Shown: one piece after another, positions 5,714 through 12,566 of the stretch
Layout: the number at the start of each line of letters is the position of its first letter
Numbering within the stretch: the stretch's first letter is position 1
From: Deltaproteobacteria bacterium
GTDB lineage: Bacteria; Bdellovibrionota; Bdellovibrionia; JABDDW01
Direction of reading: 5' to 3'
Assembly (NCBI GenBank): GCA_013287405.1
Contig: JABDDW010000026.1
Span: 1 to 21,643, forward strand
Length of the DNA: 21,643 bases
The notes under the pieces: generated by a model
The model's input: only the letters and a program-made list of their open reading frames with translations
What the model was told of the DNA's origin: nothing
The model's database searches: none
Made by a program: the position numbers and the translations under genes

Positions 5714-6493
5714 TTAAAACTTCCAGAGTTGGCTGTCGAGAAGGTGGGTGGGGTTAACGTTTTTGAGACTGGCAAGAAGAGAGTTTCGAATATCAGGAAT
5801 TTCGGCCTCAAGCTGCTTTATAAGTCCTTTGATTCGTCTTCTTTTATAATCTCCGTGGACGGTCTCTCCACACATCAAGGGGCATTGACAACACACCACG
5901 GGGAACCCTTTAATTTTTGTGTACTCCCTAATCTCACTTTCTAAGACGTAAATTAAGGGCCTTATAATGGTGTTCTTTCCGTCATCAGCTTTAAGCTTTG
6001 GAGCCATGGACCCCAGCTTTCCGATAAAAAAAGCGTTGAGAAGGAGAGTTTCAATCATATCGTCTTGGTGATGACCGAGGGCTATCTTGTTACACCCCAA
6101 TTTTTCAGCTAAGCCGTAAAGTGTGCCCCGACGCAGGCGACTGCAGAGAGAGCACCATGTAGAGCCTTCGGAGTTTTTTTCTTGAACTATTTTATTTATA
6201 TTTTTTTCAGCCATATGATACGGAATTTTCTGGGCGATCAAATAATCTTCAATAATATGGGTTTCAAATCCGTCGTATCCCTGATCTAGATTGACCGCTA
6301 TAATCTCAAAATTAACGGGAGCCCGCTTTTGAAGGTCATTTAAGACAGAAAGCATAACCCAGGAGTCTTTGCCGCCACTGACGGCGACCATAATGTTATC
6401 GCCCTCTTCAATCATCTTGAATTCGGTGACGGCCTGTCCTACGGCCTTAAATATTCTTTTTTCTAAACGTTCTGGCGTCGTCTCGTAGTTCAT
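5714..6493 (-). CDS. ttcA: tRNA 2-thiocytidine(32) synthetase TtcA
   Basis: TtcA is the ATP-dependent, iron-sulfur enzyme that thiolates cytidine 32 in the anticodon loop of some tRNAs. The P-loop-like PP motif SGGKDS is at residues 39-44. The CxxC pair C114/C117 in STWCSLCSRLRRG is present, and a C-terminal cysteine-rich string (CCQCPLMCG, 201-209) can supply the third cluster ligand. HHQDD (141-145) and IRPLIYVLESEI are also typical. At 259 residues it is slightly shorter than the E. coli protein. It is divergent from the Nudix gene, with only 29 bases between start codons, so their promoters must overlap. Confidence 0.9.
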   Translation of the reverse strand: MNYETTPERLEKRIFKAVGQAVTEFKMIEEGDNIMVAVSGGKDSWVMLSVLNDLQKRAPVNFEIIAVNLDQGYDGFETHIIEDYLIAQKIPYHMAEKNINKIVQEKNSEGSTWCSLCSRLRRGTLYGLAEKLGCNKIALGHHQDDMIETLLLNAFFIGKLGSMAPKLKADDGKNTIIRPLIYVLESEIREYTKIKGFPVVCCQCPLMCGETVHGDYKRRRIKGLIKQLEAEIPDIRNSLLASLKNVNPTHLLDSQLWKF

Positions 6494-6522
6494 AGTAGCC
6501 TTAACTTTTAGCGGAGTCTTCG

Positions 6523-7074
6523 ATGTCAGGCAATAAAAAGGAATGGCTTAAACTTTCAACCATCGAGATTTTTAAAACGAAATTCTTTAGATTTCGATCC
6601 GATGAACTCAAGCTTCCTAATGAAGTTATACAGCCCAAATACTATGTGATGGAATTTAGTGACTGGGTCAATATAGTCGCTTTGACGAAAAATAAGGAAC
6701 TCATACTTATAAAGCAATACCGTCATGCCGTGGAAAGGGTGTGTCTTGAGATACCCGGGGGGTCCCTTAACCCGGGTTCCGGCGAGACGCCCGAAAATGC
6801 CGCCCTAAGGGAGTTGGTCGAAGAAACGGGGTACGTTCCTTCGGAGATAAGGCTCTTAGGGTACCACGAACCTAACCCCGCCCTTATGAATAACAAACTT
6901 TGGACGTTCTTGGCCCTGGGATGTGAGAAAGTTAAAAAGCAAAATCTCGACCCTTTTGAGGATATTGAAGTTTTAACCTTTCCAGCTAAAGATGCTTTGA
7001 AGTTTATTAGAACCGGAGAGATTCGTCATTCATTGGTGATAACGGCCCTTCATTTGGCTGAGGATTATCTTTAG
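6523..7074 (+). CDS. Nudix hydrolase, ADP-ribose pyrophosphatase-like
   Basis: The 183-residue protein has a Nudix box around residues 78-104: IPGG, then the acidic Glu88, then RELVEETGY with the metal-binding Arg96, Glu97, Glu100 and Glu101. Between the GG and the first Glu there are two residues more than in the standard spacing (SLNPGSGE). The upstream strand ELILIKQYRHAVERVCLEIPGG matches ADP-ribose and nucleotide-sugar pyrophosphatases of the NudF/ADPRase group, which hydrolyse X-linked nucleoside diphosphates to limit toxic or signalling nucleotides. GGAG lies 7 bases before the ATG. The substrate is not determined by the sequence. Confidence 0.85.
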   Translation: MSGNKKEWLKLSTIEIFKTKFFRFRSDELKLPNEVIQPKYYVMEFSDWVNIVALTKNKELILIKQYRHAVERVCLEIPGGSLNPGSGETPENAALRELVEETGYVPSEIRLLGYHEPNPALMNNKLWTFLALGCEKVKKQNLDPFEDIEVLTFPAKDALKFIRTGEIRHSLVITALHLAEDYL

Positions 7075-7076
7075 AG

Positions 7077-7107
7077 GACTACCTTAAAGTAGGACTCTCG
7101 GGTAGTC
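7077..7107. repeat. Inverted repeat between convergent genes
   Basis: GACTACC (7077-7083) and GGTAGTC (7101-7107) are perfect 7-base arms around a 17-base loop in the 50-base gap between the convergent Nudix and HAD genes. A weak bidirectional terminator is possible, but no T tract is seen on either side. Confidence 0.3.
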
Positions 7108-7124
7108 GAAAATCTTAAAACGGT

Positions 7125-7844
7125 TTATTTAAATCCCGAAATCCGGGGAATATGTTTTTCTGGCTCTGGATCTTTGCCAGAGTGGACCGTTTCAACAAAA
7201 ATAATTTTGATTTGAGGACTCACTTTTTCAACAAGATGAATATTCTTAGGCTCATTTTCAAAAAACCAAGTTTCTGTGGACTTAGAGTTAAAGGTTTTAA
7301 AAAACTGAGCTTTAAATTCATGGTCTGAAATATCACTAGAAGGTTTGAGCACTAACCCTTGGTTACCATCGGATAGAGGGAATCCGTTATCTCTCAAAGA
7401 TTTTACAGTGCCTTCAAGCATCCGGGGTACATCGCGTCCCGTAAGATAATATATCGTGGCCCCTGCTTTATGGAGGGCATTGACGAAGCCGGCAGCGCCG
7501 GCGTAAGGCCTGTCGTATTCTAAGAACTGGTTACTGAAAAAAGCTTTTTTCCAAAAGTCCACAAGGTCGTGGATAAATTCTAAGTCTGGAGGGAGAAAAC
7601 CAATTCGCATAAGAGTTTTTTTAACCCCGTAGTCACTTTCGTGGGCCTCAAGCTTGAGAAGTTTTGCACTCTCTTTTGGATAAGAAGTTTTTATTCTCTC
7701 AAGGCTAGCGAAGAGATGAATTATTTTTGTGATTCGTGGACTCACATCAAAAAGAGTACTATCTAAGTCAAAAATGGCTTGAAGGGGAGAGTCCGGTGGT
7801 TGGCGTTGAGCTAAAGAAACGACTCTCTCTAATATGGGGTTCAT
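7125..7844 (-). CDS. HAD-superfamily hydrolase-like protein
   Basis: Motif I is FDLDSTLFD at residues 25-33, with the nucleophile Asp26 and acid Asp28. Motif II is YLTGR (133-137), a suitable lysine follows at about 167 or 178 for motif III, and motif IV reads FFENEPKN (194-201), an E-N-E version of the usual D-D or G-D-x-x-x-D. A helical cap (about 35-110) lies between motifs I and II. Such proteins are usually phosphatases. It starts six bases after the MFS transporter stop, so the two are probably one transcript; a phosphatase beside an organophosphate-type transporter would make sense. The substrate is unknown. Confidence 0.75.
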   Translation of the reverse strand: MNPILERVVSLAQRQPPDSPLQAIFDLDSTLFDVSPRITKIIHLFASLERIKTSYPKESAKLLKLEAHESDYGVKKTLMRIGFLPPDLEFIHDLVDFWKKAFFSNQFLEYDRPYAGAAGFVNALHKAGATIYYLTGRDVPRMLEGTVKSLRDNGFPLSDGNQGLVLKPSSDISDHEFKAQFFKTFNSKSTETWFFENEPKNIHLVEKVSPQIKIIFVETVHSGKDPEPEKHIPRISGFK

Positions 7845-7850
7845 TAGAAA

Positions 7851-9362
7851 TTACACGGCATCGACCGTGACGATCCCCTTCTTGTGATTTTTTTTGAGAC
7901 TCCTTGCCGGAATCCTCTCTACCTCGTCGATGAATTTTCGTGTCGCCGAAGGAAGTTTATGCCACATCCTCAGAGTAAAGAAAAAACCAAGGATGGCAAA
8001 AGGTATTAAAAATATGGGCCAATACACCCAACTTTTTGTGGTGAGATAACCTAGAGAAACAGATTGAAGTCCACTGCCCAGGTAAACAAAACCGTCGGTG
8101 ATTCCTGAGGCCGTGGCGGTGGCTTTGCGTCCACCGAAGTCAGCGGCGGCGGTGCCCGACATTAAGGCATGGACACCAATACTAAAGAGGCAAATCCCTA
8201 CAGCGCAGATTCCAACTATGACTGGTGAAGTTTGAAGTGTTAAAGCCATGATGGAGGTACAGAGTATAATCAACGCATAGAATATTCCAGAAGGGGGCGC
8301 CCTTCTTGACTGAAAGTACTTGTCTGAAACGATTCCACCGGCAAATCCTGCGATGATACCTGTGATACAAAGTAAAAGCCCCCAGTGGGAGAGGAAGAAT
8401 TCAGCTCCGGGTTGTTTAACTTCTTTTGCAAAAATAAAATACCACTGCATAACGCCATTGCGAATGACTCCTGTCGTAAACTCAATGAAGGCAATCATAA
8501 GCATTATGGGACTGGTGAAAATACGTTTAAGTAGCTCAGCCGCCGAAAACTCTTTGTGCATTTCTCCCGACGAAGCATCCATAGTATCAAAATCTTCTAG
8601 CTTGGCCTCGGCAGGAGTATCGCGAATAAGCCACATGTCAATGAGGGCCCAGAAAATCAAAATGACGGCGGGGATAAAAAAGACAAGCCAAACGGCATCG
8701 CTTGTCCCTGTATCTACGGCAAAGACATTCATAAAGATCCGGTGAAGAAGTGTGGGAGGGCCATCAACATGAAGTTTTGCAGCGTCGGCCAAAGCTTGAC
8801 CCCAATCGAAAGCAAAATAAACCCCGAAAGAAATAAGGGTTCCAAATATTCCCCCAAAAATTCCCCTCTCGCGGACGTGAAACCAGTAGGCTTTGACTTT
8901 AATTATAGAAACAGCTCCGTAACTCTGGAAGAACATATTTATCGAGTAGAGGGTCGCGAATATCGCCGTCAGATTTGCATTGAGCCGATTCTTCAAAAAG
9001 AGAAAGGTTACAACTCCCATAGCGATATTGGCAAGACTAGAGCCTAGTGTGGCGAGCATTATTCCCTTTTTACCGCCGAGCTTGTCTACCAAGGGACCAT
9101 TGATAAGGAAGGAAAGTCCATAAATCGTGGTTCCAACTCCAAAGATGAGGCCAAAACTTTCTTTACTCATGGCTGCGCCAAGGGCATTTTTTGAAACATT
9201 TAAATTGTAGCGAGCCATGTATAGAAAGGCGTAACTCATGCCCAGGGGGAACCAGTTTATAAACCGTCTGATCATAAATTTTTTGGTATGGTGGAGAGGG
9301 TTTGAGCGAAAATAGAGCCAAATTACAAAGGCCAAACATAGACAGACGAGTATAGGTCCCAT
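7851..9362 (-). CDS. MFS transporter of the organophosphate:phosphate antiporter (GlpT/UhpT) type
   Basis: I place the start at the ATG at 9362 (503 residues), which has AAGGTGAGG just upstream; a GTG at 9371 would add three residues. The protein has about 12 hydrophobic spans, plus an extra N-terminal one (PILVCLCLAFVIWLYF). The string FINWFPLGMSYAFLYMARYNLNVSKNALG, then YGLSFLINGPLVDKLGGKKG and FFQSYGAVSIIKVKAYWFHVRERG, correspond to OPA-family signatures (helix 1 with R-Y-N, the loop D-x-x-G-G-K/R-K/R and the W-F-x-x-R-E-R-G loop). Known members exchange glycerol-3-phosphate, hexose-6-phosphate or phosphoglycerate for phosphate in the inner membrane. The exact substrate cannot be read from the sequence. 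Confidence 0.82.
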   Translation of the reverse strand: MGPILVCLCLAFVIWLYFRSNPLHHTKKFMIRRFINWFPLGMSYAFLYMARYNLNVSKNALGAAMSKESFGLIFGVGTTIYGLSFLINGPLVDKLGGKKGIMLATLGSSLANIAMGVVTFLFLKNRLNANLTAIFATLYSINMFFQSYGAVSIIKVKAYWFHVRERGIFGGIFGTLISFGVYFAFDWGQALADAAKLHVDGPPTLLHRIFMNVFAVDTGTSDAVWLVFFIPAVILIFWALIDMWLIRDTPAEAKLEDFDTMDASSGEMHKEFSAAELLKRIFTSPIMLMIAFIEFTTGVIRNGVMQWYFIFAKEVKQPGAEFFLSHWGLLLCITGIIAGFAGGIVSDKYFQSRRAPPSGIFYALIILCTSIMALTLQTSPVIVGICAVGICLFSIGVHALMSGTAAADFGGRKATATASGITDGFVYLGSGLQSVSLGYLTTKSWVYWPIFLIPFAILGFFFTLRMWHKLPSATRKFIDEVERIPARSLKKNHKKGIVTVDAV

Positions 9363-9460
9363 AATCCTCACCTTAATTAATTTAAGGACCTTCTAGCCCA
9401 TGGTTTCGGCTTTGGCAAGGAGCTTAGTGGGTTTCTGGACTGGAGGCTCTGTTTTGCATC

Positions 9461-9577
9461 GTGCTTAAACCTGAGAAGAAAATAGGGTGGCTCGTCCGAG
9501 GGGCTGTAAAAGGATTTGCTAAAGATCGCTACGGGAACTTCATTTTAGCTCCCGGAGACCTCCTTTCTCAGCGGTAG
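9461..9577 (+). CDS. Doubtful 38-residue ORF upstream of the gliding cluster
   Basis: GTG at 9461 opens 38 codons (GWLVRGAVKGFAKDRYGNFILAPGDLLSQR is part of it, here broken as GWLVRGAVKGF, KDRYGNF, APGDLL). A GGAGG (9442-9446) is somewhat distant. It may be a gene remnant or chance. The 9363-9805 gap otherwise contains no large gene. Confidence 0.2.
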   Translation: MLKPEKKIGWLVRGAVKGFAKDRYGNFILAPGDLLSQR

Positions 9578-9592
9578 AAAATCACAGAAATT

Positions 9593-9620
9593 TTGTCGTT
9601 TTATTTTACAGGCATAATAA
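9593..9620 (+). promoter_or_regulatory. Possible promoter for the gliding cluster
   Basis: TTGTCG (9593-9598), 16 bases, TAATAA (9615-9620) is the best sigma-70-like pair I can see in the gap before the gliding genes. A transcript starting near 9627 would have a long leader of about 180 bases before the PilZ gene. The match is moderate and untested. Confidence 0.3.
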
Positions 9621-9736
9621 TGAGTGAGACCAACTCAAAGAAAATTGTCTGGAATTTAGACGAAATTTTTGACTCTCCTTTATCTTCTCCGAATCTTCTC
9701 ATGTTTGGTCAATGTCGACCGATAAACCTCATGTAA
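9620..9736 (+). CDS. Doubtful 38-residue ORF in the leader of the gliding cluster
   Basis: ATG at 9620 with CAGG about 6 bases upstream opens 38 codons (starts MSETNSKKIVWNLDEIF, ends CRPINLM). Acidic and polar in the first half, hydrophobic later. It could be a small regulatory peptide or chance; if the proposed promoter at 9593-9620 is real, the ATG would lie upstream of the transcript start and the ORF would not be translated. Confidence 0.25.
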   Translation: MSETNSKKIVWNLDEIFDSPLSSPNLLMFGQCRPINLM

Positions 9737-9805
9737 GTGGATAATCTGGCTGATGATAACAAAAAGGCGTAAATAAAATTGACACGTTTTGGGGTGCAAA
9801 AAAGC

Positions 9806-10699
9806 ATGTCGATAAAAACTTTTTTTGTAAATAACGGGCAGTCAAATTTGGGTCCTTTTGATCTGCTGACTATTGCCGCGATGGTCGACCGGTTAGAGAT
9901 TAAGGCAACGGATTTTCTCTGTGTTAATACTGAGAAAGACGAATGGGTTATGATCTGTCAATACCCTGAGTTTATTGCTTTGGTGTCTCAATCTTCTAAA
10001 CCATCGCTGAAACCAACGTTAATTCAAACATCAGAAAATCAAACGTCGGCCCAGTCTGCGAGCCATCCGTCAGCGGATTTGCGTACAAATTTGCCGACGA
10101 GCCCCCAGGCGCAAACTAAACTGTCTCTTCAGGGTAATGGGCCTTCGGGCGACCTCACAAATGGCCAATGGTACGTCCTCAAGGGCAAGGATCGCTTTGG
10201 ACCCTTTACCTATCTGGATGTCCTCCGCATGCTCCAAGAAAAGTCAATTTTTGAATATGACTTTGTTTGGGCTCAAGGCCTGGAGGTTTGGAAGCGTATC
10301 GCGGAAGTTGACGTTTTTAATAGTGACCAGGTTCGCAGGCTCGCGGGAGAAAAAGCAAACGACGGCATTTTCTTTCGTCGACATCATCCTCGAAATAAAT
10401 ACGAATGCCCCATAGTAGCCCACGACAACAATCAAGTCTGGAGGGGGAAGGCGATTGAGTTAAGCGAGGGTGGAGCTGGGGTTATAATCGAAAACGCCAT
10501 GATTGTTCCCGGGCAGAATGTATACCTCCATTTTAAACCAGGGGCAGTGGCGAAGCCTTTTAACGTATTATGTGAAGTTGTGAGTAAAAGATATATGAAG
10601 GGGATTCGCGATCACGAAACACCAGTCGTGTACGGGATCAAATTCATCAATATACAAAAGACAGATCGCGAAGCGATCAGGGCTAATATTGCTGCCTAA
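9806..10699 (+). CDS. Double GYF-domain and PilZ-domain protein heading the gliding cluster
   Basis: The start chosen is ATG 9806, with GGGG 11 bases before it; a TTG at 9779 would add 9 residues. Residues 4-60 and about 120-175 are two GYF_2-type domains (NNGQSNLGPFDLL, and GKDRFGPFTYLDVLR with later VWAQGLEVWKRI), joined by a Ser/Gln/Pro-rich linker. Residues about 190-297 are a PilZ domain: RHHPR (192-196) is the RxxxR cyclic di-GMP motif and ELSEGG (218-223) is the D/NxSxxG motif with Glu in the first place. No signal peptide or membrane span is visible, so it should be cytoplasmic. It stands 51 bases before the motor genes, on the same strand. A c-di-GMP-controlled adaptor for the gliding motor is the obvious inference; GYF domains also occur in Myxococcus GltI and GltJ. 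Confidence 0.82.
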   Translation: MSIKTFFVNNGQSNLGPFDLLTIAAMVDRLEIKATDFLCVNTEKDEWVMICQYPEFIALVSQSSKPSLKPTLIQTSENQTSAQSASHPSADLRTNLPTSPQAQTKLSLQGNGPSGDLTNGQWYVLKGKDRFGPFTYLDVLRMLQEKSIFEYDFVWAQGLEVWKRIAEVDVFNSDQVRRLAGEKANDGIFFRRHHPRNKYECPIVAHDNNQVWRGKAIELSEGGAGVIIENAMIVPGQNVYLHFKPGAVAKPFNVLCEVVSKRYMKGIRDHETPVVYGIKFINIQKTDREAIRANIAA

Positions 10700-10750
10700 G
10701 ACATGGGCTTTTGTCTTGGGGGTTTAACCGAGTATGCAAGGAGTTAAGGT

Positions 10751-11488
10751 ATGTTTACAGACTTTGGCCAGTTTCTCAAGATAGGGGGCTTGCCTGTTTA
10801 CGCGATGATCGGACTCGCGATTTTCGCTTTTGCGGTATCGTTTGAAAGAGTTCAAGCACTCTATTTTAACTACAGCGTGGATCCAGACGTATTTTTAAAG
10901 CACATCAAAGGTCTGATCCTTTCTGACAAGACCGAAGAAGCCATCGCCTATTGTGCAAGTCAGGGAAAGGCCCTCTTGCCAAAAGCAATTAAAATGATCT
11001 TAGAGCGCGCTGATCGTGATGACGAAAGCATCCATAACGCCCACGATATTGCTTCTATGGAAGTTGTTCCTCTAATCACAAAGAGGCTTGGGTATTTGGC
11101 GATGGTCGCTAACGTCGCTACTTTAATCGGTCTTCTTGGCACGATCCATGGCCTTATTGAGTCCTTCCAAGCCGTAAGTTTTGCTGATCCTGCTCAGAAG
11201 CAAACTTTACTGGCGCAGGGCATTTCACTTTCAATGAATACAACAGCAATGGGTCTAGCCGTAGCTATACCAACAATGATTGTTTATGCATTCTTGCAGG
11301 CCAGACAAAATAAACTTATTGAAGACATTATTTCTGTAAGTGCGAGGCTAGTGGATGTTCTTCTGTCTCGATCTTATCAGGGCTATAGCGAGAACACAGC
11401 TTATCCAACAGAAAATGGGGGATTGGCTCTAGGAACGGGACACATGCCTGATGGTCCAGCGCCCAAAGGAAAGCGAAAGGTGGCTTAG
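10751..11488 (+). CDS. aglR: AglR-like motor protein (TolQ/ExbB/MotA family)
   Basis: This 245-residue inner-membrane protein has three spans: about 14-32 (VYAMIGLAIFAFAVSF), about 113-140 (LGYLAMVANVATLIGLLGTIHGLI) and about 158-182 (NTTAMGLAVAIPTMIVYAFL). The T-L-I-G-L-L-G-T-I-x-G-x-I string and the T-A-x-G-L-A-V-A-I-P string are conserved in the TolQ/ExbB family, which forms the stator pentamer of proton-driven motors. Its ATG follows an AAGGAG at 10738-10743. The C-terminal tail (about 200-245) is longer than usual and Gly/Pro-rich. Being followed by two ExbD/TolR-type genes and Glt genes, it is best called AglR rather than TolQ or ExbB. Confidence 0.82.
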   Translation: MFTDFGQFLKIGGLPVYAMIGLAIFAFAVSFERVQALYFNYSVDPDVFLKHIKGLILSDKTEEAIAYCASQGKALLPKAIKMILERADRDDESIHNAHDIASMEVVPLITKRLGYLAMVANVATLIGLLGTIHGLIESFQAVSFADPAQKQTLLAQGISLSMNTTAMGLAVAIPTMIVYAFLQARQNKLIEDIISVSARLVDVLLSRSYQGYSENTAYPTENGGLALGTGHMPDGPAPKGKRKVA

Positions 11489-11491
11489 GCC

Positions 11492-12022
11492 ATGAGAACG
11501 TTACGTGTAAGGGATCATTCGTCGGAATCGACTTTTGATCTCAATTTAGCTCCGATGATGGACATGCTGGTTTCCATCATCCCTTTTATGCTTTTGTCAG
11601 CCACTTTCATGCAAATTATGCTGATCAATATTCCGCTCCCAGCTCCGGTACTCCAAGCCCTGGCGCAAGATCGTGCAAAAACGGAAAGAGAAGTTTCAGT
11701 TCGTGTAAATATGGATGGCAAGGCAGGTTTTGTTTTAGAGGTCACTGATCTCAACAATAAAACGGTGAAAACCCCCATTCCTAAAGCCGGTACAGAATAC
11801 GATTTCACGACTCTGCACAAGAAGCTGGTCGACGTAAAGCAACAGTTCCCCAAGGTCTTTAGATTAGATCTCAATCCCGATGAAAGCGTTGACTATAAAT
11901 CCATCGTAAAAGTGATGGACGCTTCTCGAGATATGGAGAACGCAGACCCTAAAATATATATCGATAAGGCCATTACACCGCTTTTGTTCCCTGATGTAGT
12001 CCTAGCGAATTTGATGGGATGA
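11492..12022 (+). CDS. aglQ: AglQ-like motor protein (ExbD/TolR family)
   Basis: A short cytoplasmic N-terminus is followed by one span (about 20-42, LAPMMDMLVSIIPFMLL) in which Asp24 is the expected proton-carrying residue, as in TolR, ExbD and the aspartate of Myxococcus AglQ. The remaining 130 residues are periplasmic and include the TolR-like sequence DLNPDESVDYKSIVKVMDA. It begins 3 bases after the aglR stop. Two different ExbD-like genes in a row are characteristic of the AglRQS motor; which of the two corresponds to AglQ and which to AglS follows only from gene order. Confidence 0.78.
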   Translation: MRTLRVRDHSSESTFDLNLAPMMDMLVSIIPFMLLSATFMQIMLINIPLPAPVLQALAQDRAKTEREVSVRVNMDGKAGFVLEVTDLNNKTVKTPIPKAGTEYDFTTLHKKLVDVKQQFPKVFRLDLNPDESVDYKSIVKVMDASRDMENADPKIYIDKAITPLLFPDVVLANLMG

Positions 12023-12033
12023 GGTAAAGATTT

Positions 12034-12549
12034 ATGAGGTCCGGGAGAGCCCTAGGTACTTTGAGAAAAAATCAAGACGGAACATTCACTCTTCAAATCA
12101 CGAGCATGATTGATATGTTTACGATCATTCTTGTTTTCTTACTTAAGAGCTATGCCTCAAGCTCAGTTGAAATAGCCGTGAACCAAAACGTGCGATTGCC
12201 TAGCTCAACAGCTTCAACGGCCCCAGTCGAAGCTCTCAAACTTATTGTGTCCACCAAAGGCGTCTACGTCGATGATAAACAAGTAGCTGTAATAGAAAAT
12301 GGAAACATAGCTAATTCTTATTTAGATCCCAAAGATCAAAAATTTATTCGCCCCCTTTATGACGCCCTTAAGGCTCAAGCTGAAAAATCGAAAGCCATTG
12401 CCCAGCAAAATAAGGATATGGAGTTCGAAGGGAAAGTTATTTTTCAGGCGGATCAGGGTTTAGATTACAAACTCCTTCGTAAGGTTATGTATACGTCGTC
12501 ATTTGCCGGCTATACGGACTTTAAATTCGCCGTTGTTTCGTCTCAATAG
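12034..12549 (+). CDS. aglS: AglS-like motor protein (ExbD/TolR family)
   Basis: The 171-residue protein has the same layout as the preceding gene: polar N-terminus, one span (TSMIDMFTIILVFLL, about 23-38) with Asp27 at the proton-carrying position, and a periplasmic domain with ADQGLDYKLLRKVMYT near the end, the TolR-like C-terminal signature. A Gln/Lys-rich helix (QQNKDMEFEGKVIF region) precedes it. Eleven bases separate it from aglQ. In Myxococcus AglR, AglQ and AglS together form the gliding motor, with both AglQ and AglS aspartates needed. Confidence 0.78.
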   Translation: MRSGRALGTLRKNQDGTFTLQITSMIDMFTIILVFLLKSYASSSVEIAVNQNVRLPSSTASTAPVEALKLIVSTKGVYVDDKQVAVIENGNIANSYLDPKDQKFIRPLYDALKAQAEKSKAIAQQNKDMEFEGKVIFQADQGLDYKLLRKVMYTSSFAGYTDFKFAVVSSQ

Positions 12550-12566
12550 AAAGAAATGTAGTTGGT

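Noticed and set aside
8320..9047. Plus-strand frames of 141 and 101 codons opposite the MFS transporter
   Set aside because: They are antisense to a protein with clear OPA transporter signatures, and their translations have no coherent domain.
10697..10720. Short hairpin AAGACA/TGTCTT after the PilZ gene as a terminator isolating it from the motor genes
   Set aside because: The stem has only six pairs and low GC content and is followed by G residues rather than T residues, so read-through into aglR is expected.
10751..12549. Tol-Pal or ExbB-ExbD-TonB system instead of a gliding motor
   Set aside because: Two ExbD-like genes in a row followed by AgmU-type TPR, lipoprotein, FHA-TonB, barrel and GltC-like genes match the gliding machinery; TolB, Pal, TolA and TonB receptors are not present.
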